From positions 248,001 to 312,000 of the forward strand of contig NZ_SRXY01000005.1 of assembly GCF_004804335.1 (NCBI RefSeq): 64,000 nucleotides of DNA, read 5' to 3'. A program made the translations under genes and the position numbers. Positions 26,101 through 33,297 of this stretch are shown in pieces. The stretch is from Pacificoceanicola onchidii (GTDB lineage Bacteria > Pseudomonadota > Alphaproteobacteria > Rhodobacterales > Rhodobacteraceae). Below the pieces are notes generated by a model. That model ran no database searches, was not told the origin of the DNA, and was given only the letters and a program-made list of their open reading frames with translations. The number at the start of each line of letters is the position of its first letter. Position 1 is the stretch's first letter.

Positions 26101-27679
26101 CCTCCATGGTCCAGCCCGCCTTGAGCTGGACGTCCGAGGTGTCCTTGTCCTTGGCGATATCCAGTTCAAAGAAGAAGTTTGCCTCGCCAATGACGATCAC
26201 CCCCGAAAGCGCAATCGTATGGCTTGTGCCTTCTTTGGTGACGACCACGCTGATCAACGAGGTCAGCTCGGTCCCCAGCATCGGGAAGGAAAAGCCGCAG
26301 CTGCCGAAGATCGTGTATTGGTAAACCGCCTTTTCCTCGGTCCCGGTGTTCTCCACCGCCACGCCGAAATCGGAGAAGGTGATGTCGTTCAGTTCCTTGG
26401 GCACGGAAACGCCGCTGCCCACCAGCTTCTGAATGAGATCGCCCAAGGAGACATGGCCGTAGAACGCGCCGCTTATGGTCTCAAGCTGCCATTTCTTACC
26501 GGCGGTTTTGCTCACGCCGAGGGCAAATTCGAAATCGCCCTTGAACACGTCCGGCAGGAACGCGGCGCTGGCCGTGATGTTGGCGCTTTGCACGCTTTTT
26601 GCGCCGGGGTTCACGATGTCGTAGACCAGCCCCATGTCCGTCAGGGTCAGCACGTTGTCGATGATCGGCCAGGGCTCCGTTGCGCCGATGGCCAGCCGCA
26701 GGTAGGTCAGCTTGCTGGCGTCCACGTCGTAAACCGCCGAAAAGCTGCGTAGACCGATCTTGGCAAAGGCGCTGGTGACTTCGCCGGGCACCACATCGCG
26801 GAAGTTTTCACAACCGGGCAGGGCGGCAATCAGGCTGTCGATGCCATCGTGATGCGGCAAAGGATGGGTGGAGAAGGTAACGCGATTGCCTGCCTGGGGG
26901 ATCGCGACAGAAACCTCCAATGTCTTCTGAAACTCGGCAAACACAACAAAGCTGACGTCCTGACCGGGGTTCTTGGCGGTGGAGGCATCAATCCGCACGC
27001 CAACGGCGGGCGGGCCGAGCTCAAGCTTGAACGGCGTCGTGCCAAGCGTCAGTCCCTTGTCCGTCAGGGGCGCGCGCAGCGTGCCGACAGGCAGCGCCTG
27101 CTTGTCCGCCGCGCCAAACGGGCCGTAGAGGCGGAACTGCGGCGAGACATCTTCGCCAATCAGTTTGCTCACAAGGTCCAGCTTGGAAATTGTCGTATCG
27201 GTCAGCAGGTTCACACCGGGAACAAGCGGCACGCTGTGTCCGGGATCGCCCGGCCAGGGCTGCGCGTCTTTGGCGGCGCTGGCGTAGATGAACTGCGCGT
27301 GGCTCGGGGCGAGCTCGGTAAAAGGGAAGAAGGTCAGCCCCTTGAAGCTGTCCTTGAACCCCCAATCCTTGGCCATGGGACAAAGCAGCGTCACCTGTGG
27401 TGCTTCTTCCGGCATGGAAAAGATCGCAGTGACGTCCATGGGATCAAGCCCCATCAGCGCCGCTTGGCCGCCCTGAACATGGATCAGCCCATTGCCGTCC
27501 GGGTCGGGAATGTGGTCCGGCGTGACGCCGGTGATCGAGAGCGGCGCGCCGTCCTTGAGGGCAAATTGTGTGCTGATCCGGGCCGCCTCGTCCTTGCCCA
27601 TCAGATCCGCATCCAGCGTCAGGGCACCGTGTTCATCGGCCTGCGCGCGCAGCGCGTGTAAGAATTCTTCCAAAGCCAT
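23138..27679 (-). CDS. Giant DUF6603-type beta-rich protein, 1513 residues
   Basis: The largest gene of the block. The N-terminal half (1-720) is a series of beta-rich units (for example GVRIDASTAKNPGQDVSFVVFAEF). A Pro/Ala-rich linker at about 700-740 (SEAPPPAKPKPPTPP) leads to the conserved core, about 745-1170: IGPVGIERIGVRYEDGRAW, MSLEFQSGPLTIAGGFLHM, YLGMAMVKAAGFGLTAIGG, GGPPYFFITGLAGGFGINR. I read this as the DUF6603 family, found in scattered bacteria and fungi and of unknown function. After it come ASFTLDLLFTSVDITIHVGV and a C-terminal domain with mixed helices. No signal peptide. AGAGGT precedes the ATG. It lies five bases after the glycosyltransferase-like gene. Confidence 0.75.
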   Translation of the reverse strand: MALEEFLHALRAQADEHGALTLDADLMGKDEAARISTQFALKDGAPLSITGVTPDHIPDPDGNGLIHVQGGQAALMGLDPMDVTAIFSMPEEAPQVTLLCPMAKDWGFKDSFKGLTFFPFTELAPSHAQFIYASAAKDAQPWPGDPGHSVPLVPGVNLLTDTTISKLDLVSKLIGEDVSPQFRLYGPFGAADKQALPVGTLRAPLTDKGLTLGTTPFKLELGPPAVGVRIDASTAKNPGQDVSFVVFAEFQKTLEVSVAIPQAGNRVTFSTHPLPHHDGIDSLIAALPGCENFRDVVPGEVTSAFAKIGLRSFSAVYDVDASKLTYLRLAIGATEPWPIIDNVLTLTDMGLVYDIVNPGAKSVQSANITASAAFLPDVFKGDFEFALGVSKTAGKKWQLETISGAFYGHVSLGDLIQKLVGSGVSVPKELNDITFSDFGVAVENTGTEEKAVYQYTIFGSCGFSFPMLGTELTSLISVVVTKEGTSHTIALSGVIVIGEANFFFELDIAKDKDTSDVQLKAGWTMEDLLPGPDGEAAEPHPLGFGDIAKAFGFEPPAIPKELDLGLKQAGIAYDFTNKTLMLEAQSVNYGSAAFVADRSSGTSTYVFAFELGKDLSLGDLPLVGPALGDIGGVKNLRVLFTSQPVSAKKLKGYNGLLPKGFPPISAPGSGATGEEAKKTEGDKPALPKGFNVSADIYLGGLPLPIGAGGDSAPVSEAPPPAKPKPPTPPSGNATWININKSIGPVGIERIGVRYEDGRAWLLIDGSFTLAMLEMSLMGLSLGFKLDDPSDISVHLDGMSLEFQSGPLTIAGGFLHMGDDYLGMAMVKAAGFGLTAIGGLAPKDKSFFIFARLNAPLGGPPYFFITGLAGGFGINRSLILPKIDDLPNFALMPQNNQFPTKLDPKDPGGSLASVLAQTAEYIHPEPGANWIAAGIDVTSFEMVDASVVVTVAFGVDFEVALLGICRVTVPKGAPDPVLYMEIALEARFSPAQHLIAIDGRLTPASYLFEGIVRISGGFAFYIWYGGDHAGEFVVSVGGYHPQFKKPDYYPVVPRLTIIYQVGPLMIKGQTYFALLPHMLMAGLEIDAVWKSGPIKAWFSAGVDFLLGWRPFHYEASAFIHIGASFTLDLLFTSVDITIHVGVDLDIWGPKFGGKATVDLDIISFTIHFGADKTIDHVDWLQFRQSFLPGGEATGGKAAGATPVGAPTASGDAVLCTAAVPDGMLKDLKASDGDAPSEAFFDWLVDPNHFVIASTTVIPSKSLQFNDFTATSPLKDASSFTPVKGAPADLPKPSVRYDATKNPNGVAWNSDFGVLPMGLASDGFETGLTLSLMKLQEGADYTDPTQYVDAVDDVAIGATVTSAQAAMWAGVDPGMNGARLVKDALTTVEISPMIQHPQITLKADLWAMMFNMANSITWQFDAPQIAKSDNFNPVLSDGGTTLTFNVDGAPAPANHNFILSALNDAKAAQARGEMADALGDLGLDLGAKDINTDHMAAYPLWDWPMIRLLGEEIAA

Positions 27680-27684
27680 GGCCG

Positions 27685-29286
27685 TTACCTCTTACAGCGC
27701 CAGCGCCGCCGCCAATTGTTGCGCTTTTCTTTTCTCAGCTGCTTCCATCGCGCCCGGTTTCTGGCCGGACCGCCGCCGCCTCCACCACCGCCAGCGCCTC
27801 CGCCAGCGGGCGGGGTGTCATCACCGCCGCCGCCTGCCGGTAGGGTGTCGTCCCCGCCGCCACCTGCGGCCGTGTCGTCGCCGCCCCCCGCGACTGCCGG
27901 GTTCAGGTCCTGAAAAGCGATCGGGACCGAGTCGTCTGGCAAGGCAAAGGCGGCGGCCAAAGAGGCCGGTGTCATGATTCCCGCCTTCCCGATTGAGGTC
28001 TTGGTGATCTGTTCGGATATCTGGCAGGCGGCCCTGTTGCGAACGGCGGCATTTCCCCGATCTGCGGCGGAGATGTTTTTGCTGAGCTGCAGCACCGGAT
28101 CGATGGCAAAGGCGCGCGCTGTCACAGCGGGATCCGTGGCTTTGACGCGCACTTGCAGCGGTGGCGCTGCGCCGCCAGCCGGTGTTGTTGCTTCTGCTGT
28201 GACAAAGTCCGCTTCAGAAGTTCTGCGTGCACTTTGGAAGACCAGGGAGCCGTCGTAGTAATCGCCGACGACGTTCTCCTTCCAGATCACGCTACCTGTG
28301 TAGAACCGATAAGGCGTGTTCGTGATGTTGAAATAGCGGGTCAGGCTGAGATCTTCGGCGGAGGCGACGTAGGTCGGGCTGAAGTTGGTGCGATCGGCGG
28401 TCATCTTCGCGATGTTCCAGAGCGCCACCTGCTGAATGATGCCGGAGGTCGCCGCGGGAGGCAGGGGCGGGGGCGGACCGGGGACAGCGGCACTGCTGAA
28501 CTGTGCCCGGTTGTCGGCGCGCGTGTCCGCAAGCGGCTTGCCATTGAACCCAAGGCAAACCCAGGCGGCGTCCAAAGCGGCTTCGGCGGTTGTAAAACCC
28601 GGAAAACCCTGCATTCCGATCACATTGTCGTCGATGGTCCAGGCCTTGTCCCAACAGGTGGCCCCGTCAGCCTTCAGCGTTTCTGCCCTGAGGGCCTTGC
28701 AGAAGGCGATGGCGGCAAAGCGGCTGACACCAAAGCCTGCGAGCGGCGCGCGGTCGGCGGGTACAGCGGTGAATTTCCAGCCGACAACCGTGACGCCGTA
28801 AGCATCGAGGTTCGCGCGGTAGGTGGCATACTCGCTGGCGTGCACCAGAACATAGATCGAGCGCGTGCTGCCCGGGCCCTGCCGGTAAGGCGCGTAGATC
28901 GGCGGCGAGACCGGCCTGTCCGCGCCGCCAAATGCGCGCCCGTCCCGGATCCCGGCAAAACTGGTCGCATCGCCCGGCATGGCGGCAAGCGCCAGACGGC
29001 CCGTTTCCAACCCGGCTGCAATCCACCTCGAACGGTTTGATGTGACCACCACAAGAGGCGGCGGCTTGCCGTTTTCGCCAGCAATCGCTGCCGCATGATC
29101 TGCCATGTAGAAGGTCAGGGTTTGTGGGAAAATCGAGCGGTCATCGAGCCATTCGCAGCGGTGTTCAAGAATCGCCGAACAATACGCACTTTCGGCAGCC
29201 GTAATGGTCACGCTCGACAATGGGTTGTATTTCTGCATGGCGGTCACGCCGCCGTATCCGCCATTCCGGGCAACCCGCAAAACCAT
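27685..29286 (-). CDS. Putative GT-A-like glycosyltransferase with Gly/Asp repeat tail, first gene of the accessory operon
   Basis: A 533-residue protein. Residues 78-88 VVVTSNRSRW, 145-160 YVLVHASEYATYRANL, and 185-225 with GVSRFAAIAFCKAL then WTIDDNVIGM form a plausible GT-A nucleotide-sugar transferase pattern, with the DDN at 219-221 as metal site. The pattern most recalls TET/JBP-associated glycosyltransferases of phages. Residues 285-460 are an extra unrecognised domain. Residues 467-506 are imperfect GGGGDDT repeats, and the end (RNRARWKQLRKEKRNNW then RRRWRCKR) is strongly basic, suggesting nucleic-acid or membrane contact. Start at the ATG of 29284-29286 with GGAG before it; MQKYNP at 29238 is an alternative. 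The enzymatic call is tentative. Confidence 0.5.
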   Translation of the reverse strand: MVLRVARNGGYGGVTAMQKYNPLSSVTITAAESAYCSAILEHRCEWLDDRSIFPQTLTFYMADHAAAIAGENGKPPPLVVVTSNRSRWIAAGLETGRLALAAMPGDATSFAGIRDGRAFGGADRPVSPPIYAPYRQGPGSTRSIYVLVHASEYATYRANLDAYGVTVVGWKFTAVPADRAPLAGFGVSRFAAIAFCKALRAETLKADGATCWDKAWTIDDNVIGMQGFPGFTTAEAALDAAWVCLGFNGKPLADTRADNRAQFSSAAVPGPPPPLPPAATSGIIQQVALWNIAKMTADRTNFSPTYVASAEDLSLTRYFNITNTPYRFYTGSVIWKENVVGDYYDGSLVFQSARRTSEADFVTAEATTPAGGAAPPLQVRVKATDPAVTARAFAIDPVLQLSKNISAADRGNAAVRNRAACQISEQITKTSIGKAGIMTPASLAAAFALPDDSVPIAFQDLNPAVAGGGDDTAAGGGGDDTLPAGGGGDDTPPAGGGAGGGGGGGGPARNRARWKQLRKEKRNNWRRRWRCKR

Positions 29287-29300
29287 AAAGCTCCGCTCCC

Positions 29301-29322
29301 CGCGTCATTTTATAGTGACGCG
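29301..29322. promoter_or_regulatory. Inverted repeat CGCGTCA-N8-TGACGCG at the accessory operon promoter
   Basis: Perfect 7-base arms flank TTTTATAG. Read on the minus strand the spacer contains TATAAA, a good -10 hexamer, about 20 bases before the operon's first start codon. No good -35 is at the right distance, which would fit an activator-dependent or repressor-blocked promoter. The same half-site TGACGC/GCGTCA recurs in the palindrome at 29438. Confidence 0.5.
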
Positions 29323-29437
29323 TTATCAATAGTTTATCTGCAAAAACTCCCGTGACTCTGCGCCTGTCAGAGCCTTACGTTAAGGAAAGGTAAACACGCT
29401 AAAGATGCTTAGTAAATGAATATATTTCTCAATAGGT

Positions 29438-29451
29438 GTGACGCGCGTCAC
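29438..29451. promoter_or_regulatory. Perfect palindrome GTGACGCGCGTCAC upstream of the accessory operon
   Basis: A 14-base perfect palindrome about 150 bases upstream of the operon's first codon. Its halves GTGACGC and GCGTCAC match the arms of the inverted repeat at 29301-29322. The intervening DNA (29323-29437) is clearly AT-richer than its surroundings. Two copies of one half-site suggest a regulator that could loop or spread between them; the regulator is unknown. Confidence 0.45.
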
Positions 29452-29461
29452 TTCCAAACGC

Positions 29462-29487
29462 AAAAAAGCCGCCCGATTTCAAGCGGC
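29462..29487 (-). terminator. Rho-independent terminator of hpt
   Basis: On the minus strand GCCGC, a ten-base loop, GCGGC and then six T form a short terminator, 44 bases after the hpt stop. It should separate hpt transcription from the accessory operon that starts further on in the same direction. Confidence 0.75.
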
Positions 29488-29530
29488 GACTCACCTTTTG
29501 CGTGTGTGGTAAACGGCCCGATCGAGGACT

Positions 29531-30073
29531 TCAGTCCTCGGTAAACCGCACCTTGCCGATATAGCCGAGGTTGCGGTTTCTCTGGGCGAAATCAATTCCG
29601 TAGCCCACGACAAACTCGTCGGGGATCTCGAAACCTGTCCAGTCCGCCCGGACCTCCACTTCGCGCCGCACGGGCTTGTCCAGAAGCGCGATGGAGCGCA
29701 GGCGATGCGGCTTGCGCGCTTTGAGCAGCCCAAGCACATGTTTCATGGTGTAACCGGTGTCGATGATGTCCTCGACCACCAGAACGTCGCGCCCTTCGAT
29801 GCCGCCGCGCAGGTCCTTGAGGATGCGCACTTCGCGGCTTGATTCCATTTCGTTGCCGTAAGACGAGGCTTCCAGAAAATCGACTTCCACGTCGAGATCC
29901 AGCTCGCGTACGAGATCGGCGATAAACACGAAAGAGCCGCGCAGGAGGCCGACAACCACCAGCTTGTCGGCATCGGCGAATTCCTTTTCGATCTGACGGC
30001 TCAGCTCTTCGATCCGCGCGGCGATGCGCTTGGCCGAGATCATCTTGTCGACGACATATGGACGCTGTGGCAT
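29531..30073 (-). CDS. hpt: Hypoxanthine phosphoribosyltransferase
   Basis: This purine-salvage enzyme converts hypoxanthine (and often guanine) with PRPP to the nucleotide. The 180-residue protein shows the PRPP-binding loop [14 protein letters not shown], the upstream [13 protein letters not shown] loop, the flexible-loop region [14 protein letters not shown], and the base-binding [18 protein letters not shown] near the C-terminus. I start at the ATG of 30071-30073, with AAGGGGA ahead; an ATG two codons upstream is too close to that site. It is divergent from the Coq10-like gene with 84 bases between them. A terminator follows. Confidence 0.93.
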   Translation of the reverse strand: MPQRPYVVDKMISAKRIAARIEELSRQIEKEFADADKLVVVGLLRGSFVFIADLVRELDLDVEVDFLEASSYGNEMESSREVRILKDLRGGIEGRDVLVVEDIIDTGYTMKHVLGLLKARKPHRLRSIALLDKPVRREVEVRADWTGFEIPDEFVVGYGIDFAQRNRNLGYIGKVRFTED

Positions 30074-30157
30074 GCCCATCCCCTTGATTTCCCGCGCGCT
30101 ACATACGACATGGACCCCACGACCGACAAGACTTCGAGACGACCACAAGGGGGCGAC

Positions 30158-30604
30158 ATGCCGACCCACTCCGAAACCCGCCACCTGCCGTATACGGCAG
30201 AGCAAATGTACAGCCTTGTCGCGGATGTGGCGAGCTATCCGAAGTTTCTGCCCTGGACTGCGGCGGCGCGCATCCGGTCACGCGATCCGCAGGGCGACCA
30301 CGAGGTGATGCTCGCGGACCTCGTCATCAGCTTCAAGGTCTTTCGCGAGCGCTTTGGCAGCCGCGTGACGCTCTGGCCGGAGGCGCAGAAGATCGACACC
30401 GAGTATCTTGACGGTCCATTCAAGCACATGGTGTCGAAATGGGCCTTCACGGATGCTGAGGGTGGCGGCGTGGATGTGTCGTTCTTCGTGGACTTCGAGT
30501 TCAAGAACCGCCTGCTGCAGGGCGCGGCGGGGATGTTCTTCTATGAAGCCATGCAGCGCGTGGTCCGCGCGTTCGAACGGCGCGCAGCCGAGCTTTACGG
30601 CTAA
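30158..30604 (+). CDS. Coq10/RatA-like START-domain protein
   Basis: A 148-residue SRPBCC/START-fold protein. The N-terminus [25 protein letters not shown] is the standard opening of the Coq10/RatA (polyketide cyclase-like) family, and [18 protein letters not shown] and [19 protein letters not shown] complete it. Coq10 proteins bind ubiquinone or its precursors and help quinone delivery, while RatA in E. coli is described as a ribosome-associated toxin-like homologue. In alphaproteobacteria the quinone-related role is usually favoured. The ATG at 30158 follows AAGGGGG. It ends 72 bases before the convergent VPLPA-CTERM gene. Confidence 0.85.
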   Translation: MPTHSETRHLPYTAEQMYSLVADVASYPKFLPWTAAARIRSRDPQGDHEVMLADLVISFKVFRERFGSRVTLWPEAQKIDTEYLDGPFKHMVSKWAFTDAEGGGVDVSFFVDFEFKNRLLQGAAGMFFYEAMQRVVRAFERRAAELYG

Positions 30605-30676
30605 GCGCGATGCTTGTCCCGGACGCAGCGTTCTTGGGCTGCGTGCCGGGCTTGGATATTGGCAAAGGGTCTCTGC

Positions 30677-31240
30677 TCAGCCTTTGCGCCGGGCGCGCCG
30701 CGCAGCGCCTGCAAGCCCAAGCGTACCCGCCAGCAGCAGGCCCGAGGCCGGAAGCGGCACTTCGGCGGCGGTCGGGACGGAAGACAGGGCAAAGCCCGTG
30801 CTCCAGCTCACATCGCTATAGCCGTTGTAAGCATAGTCCGGCGCGCCGCCGTAAAAGTCGATGTACTGGGTGCCGGAGAAGCTGACTTCAAAGAAGTTTT
30901 CGTCAACGGCAAAGCTGAAGCGTCCATTCTCGAAGGCGGGCAGAGTACCTGAGGCGTCGATCCGAACCTCAGCTTCGTTTCCGGGTGAGCCAAGGTTGAT
31001 ATCCTCGATGGTCAGCCACGCGCCGGTGACCGGGTCGCTGAAAAACAGCGCGGTGATCAGGCTGTTGTCGTACCAGCTGCTACAGCAGGCCCCGCTGAAA
31101 GCGGCGTCGTCCATCTGGAACCAGCCGATTTCCCCGGCGGATGCGCTTGTGGCGGTGAACTGGATGGTGGCGGCCTCGGCGCTTATGGCCGTGCCAGCCA
31201 GAAGCAGCCCAAAGGCGAGGCTCTTTGTCGTTTTGGTCAA
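30677..31240 (-). CDS. Second secreted VPLPA-CTERM protein (TTG start)
   Basis: A 187-residue exported protein. With the TTG at 31238-31240 as start, preceded by AAAGGGA, the N-terminus reads (M)TKTTKSLAFGLLLAGTAISA then EA, a normal signal peptide. The C-terminus VPLPASGLLLAGTLGLAGAA followed by RRARRKG is a VPLPA-CTERM tail. The mature part is beta-rich with a paired CC (FSGACCSSWYDN) that may form a disulfide. It is unrelated in its middle to the first VPLPA protein in the window. The longer ATG reading would spoil the signal peptide. Function unknown; probable extracellular or surface protein sorted by a distant exosortase. Confidence 0.82.
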   Translation of the reverse strand: MTKTTKSLAFGLLLAGTAISAEAATIQFTATSASAGEIGWFQMDDAAFSGACCSSWYDNSLITALFFSDPVTGAWLTIEDINLGSPGNEAEVRIDASGTLPAFENGRFSFAVDENFFEVSFSGTQYIDFYGGAPDYAYNGYSDVSWSTGFALSSVPTAAEVPLPASGLLLAGTLGLAGAARRARRKG

Positions 31241-31314
31241 TGTCTTCCCTTTCAAAATACACCGCCTCCGGGAAGCGGTCGGTTTATTTTCACAAGGGCC
31301 GGCAATCTGGCAAC

Positions 31315-31348
31315 AAAAAACGCCCGGGTGCGACAGCAAACCCGGGCG
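31315..31348 (-). terminator. Rho-independent terminator of amt
   Basis: On the minus strand CGCCCGGGT, a ten-base loop, ACCCGGGCG and then six T, 22 bases after the amt stop. The 9-bp GC stem with a U-run is a strong intrinsic terminator. Confidence 0.92.
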
Positions 31349-31370
31349 TTTGATGTGTTTTGTGCTCAGA

Positions 31371-32549
31371 TCAGCTGGAGTGATCGTAGGCGCGCTCGCC
31401 GTGGGCGGAAATGTCGAGCCCGTTGTGTTCGGCTTCTGCGTCCACGCGCAGCGGGGTGATCGCCTTGACCACGAAGATCAGCACCACGGTCACAATGGTT
31501 GTGAAGACACCGACGATAACCAGGGAGCCAAGCTGCGCCGCCCAGGACCCTGCGCCAAAGGCTGCAATCATGATCGTACCGAAGATACCGCCAACGCCGT
31601 GCACCGCGAAAACGTCGAGCGTGTCGTCGATCTTGAGCGTGTTGCGGATCAGGTTGACCGCTTCCTGACAGAGCACACCAGCCACGGCACCGATGATCAG
31701 CGCCTCAATGGGGCCGACAAAGCCGGAGGCCGGGGTGATGGAGGCGAGGCCCGCGATGGTGCCGGTGACCATGCCCACGAGGGAGGCCTTGCCGAACTTG
31801 ATCTTTTCCCAGATCGCCCATGTGAGCGATGCGGTGGCCGCAGAGATATGCGTGACGGTCAGGGCCATGGCCGCGCCGCCGTCCGCCGCCAGTTGCGAGC
31901 CGCCGTTGAAGCCGAACCAGCCAACCCAGAGCATGGCCGCGCCAATGAAGACATAACCGGGGTTGTGCGGCGGGTGCTTGGCGTCTTTACGTGGCCCAAG
32001 GAAGACAGCGATGAGCAGCGCCGCGAGCCCGGCGGTTTCGTGCACGACGATGCCGCCTGCGAAGTCCTTCACGCCGGTTTCGCCAAAGATGCCACCATCC
32101 GCAAGGAAACCACCGCCCCAGATCCAGTGGGTCACGGGCGCATAACACAGCAGCATCCAAAGCGCGGAGAAGAGGAGGACAAAGCCAAAGCCAATGCGCT
32201 CCACATAAGCGCCGACGATCAGCGCCGGGGTGATGATGGCAAAGGTCATCTGGAAGGCAAAGAAGAGCACTTCCGGCAGGGTGCCGGAGAGGGTGTCCGC
32301 GTCAATCCCTGACAGGAACGCTTTGCCGAGGCCGCCCCAATAGGCGCCGCCGTCACCGAAGGCGATGGAATAACCAAAGGCAAACCACAAGACGCTCATC
32401 AGGCAGGCAATGGCATAGCAATGCATGAAGACGCTGAGCACGTTGCGCGCGCGCACGAGGCCGCCATAAAACAGCGCCAGGCCCGGCAGTGTCATGAACA
32501 GCACGAGGGCTGTGGCGACGATGATCCAGGCGGTATCCGCTCCGTTCAT
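31371..32549 (-). CDS. amt: Ammonium transporter Amt
   Basis: An inner-membrane ammonium channel of 392 residues with about eleven hydrophobic helices. Diagnostic stretches are DTAWIIVATALVLFMTLPGLALFYGG at the N-terminus, GGIVVHETAGLAALL with the first pore His, and DVFAVHGVGGIFGT with the second. FAFQMTFAIITPALIVGA is also characteristic. The C-terminal tail is short and charged. GGAAGGGAC precedes the ATG. Amt is commonly preceded by glnK, but no PII gene is next to it here; the closest genes are cinA and the nitrogen regulators about 3 kb away. A strong terminator follows. Confidence 0.96.
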   Translation of the reverse strand: MNGADTAWIIVATALVLFMTLPGLALFYGGLVRARNVLSVFMHCYAIACLMSVLWFAFGYSIAFGDGGAYWGGLGKAFLSGIDADTLSGTLPEVLFFAFQMTFAIITPALIVGAYVERIGFGFVLLFSALWMLLCYAPVTHWIWGGGFLADGGIFGETGVKDFAGGIVVHETAGLAALLIAVFLGPRKDAKHPPHNPGYVFIGAAMLWVGWFGFNGGSQLAADGGAAMALTVTHISAATASLTWAIWEKIKFGKASLVGMVTGTIAGLASITPASGFVGPIEALIIGAVAGVLCQEAVNLIRNTLKIDDTLDVFAVHGVGGIFGTIMIAAFGAGSWAAQLGSLVIVGVFTTIVTVVLIFVVKAITPLRVDAEAEHNGLDISAHGERAYDHSS

Positions 32550-32830
32550 TTCTTGTCCCTTCCAAGTCTCATTTTTGATTGAGCGCGTTTGTGACGGATC
32601 GGGGTGCGGAAAAAACCTACTTTCCCCGGAAAGGGTGGTGAAAAACAGGGCGGTTTCAGAACTGATGAAAAAATGAGCGATTTGCAGTCGCTTTGGCGCT
32701 TATTGCAGCAGTTGGAAAACGCAATCGAAAAGCGAAGCGCTGTCTGCGCGCGGGGGCTTCGAATCTGGAGCGCATAAAAACTGGGCGCGAGAAAGGCTTT
32801 TTTGGCTGGGTCTGCGTGGAAACCGGGCAG

Positions 32831-33295
32831 TTACAGGGCCGAGAGCAGCAGGCGCAAGGCGTGCTCCGTGGCGGCCTGTCGAACCTGCGCACGGCCCAAA
32901 GCGCCGTGTTCGATGGTTTCGGAGATAACGCCGGTGGCCGTGGCCAGTGCATAGCACACGCGCCCTTCGGGTTTGTGGTCCGATCCGCCGGGGCCCGCGA
33001 TGCCGCTGATCGCCACCGCCGCATCGGCCCGGGCCGCTGCCAGAGCGCCTGTCGCCATCTCGCGCGCCACCTCTTCGGACACTGCGCCGTGCGCGTCGAG
33101 CGTCTCGGGCAGGACGCCCAGCATCTCCTGCTTGGCCGCGTTGGCATAGGTGACAAAGCCGCGCTCAAAGATGGCGGAACTGCCCGCGATGTCGGTGATC
33201 GCCGCCGCAACCTTGCCGCCTGTGCAACTTTCGGCGCAGGTCACGGTCTTGCCCGCCGCCTTGGCGCGGGTCAGCAGGTCTGTGGCCAGTTTCAT
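32831..33295 (-). CDS. CinA C-terminal-domain nicotinamide-nucleotide amidohydrolase
   Basis: A 154-residue single-domain CinA-C/PncC protein. TCAESCTGGKVAAAITDIAGSS at the N-terminus, FVTYANAAKQEMLGV, and AVAISGIAGPGGSDHKPEGRVCYA are the family motifs. Such enzymes deamidate NMN to nicotinic acid mononucleotide in the pyridine nucleotide cycle. The N-terminal molybdopterin-like domain of long CinA is absent. The ATG at 33293-33295 is used; a GTG two codons earlier would overlap the pgpA stop. It is the last gene of ispDF-pgpA-cinA on the minus strand. Confidence 0.9.
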   Translation of the reverse strand: MKLATDLLTRAKAAGKTVTCAESCTGGKVAAAITDIAGSSAIFERGFVTYANAAKQEMLGVLPETLDAHGAVSEEVAREMATGALAAARADAAVAISGIAGPGGSDHKPEGRVCYALATATGVISETIEHGALGRAQVRQAATEHALRLLLSAL

Positions 33296-33297
33296 GG

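Noticed and set aside
27760-27900. GC-rich repeat as a possible CRISPR or minisatellite
   Set aside because: The repeats encode the GGGGDDT linker of the glycosyltransferase-like protein and have no spacers.
29780-29880. Possible prophage or injection-system border near hpt
   Set aside because: No attachment-site duplication, integrase or tRNA was seen on either side of the accessory block.
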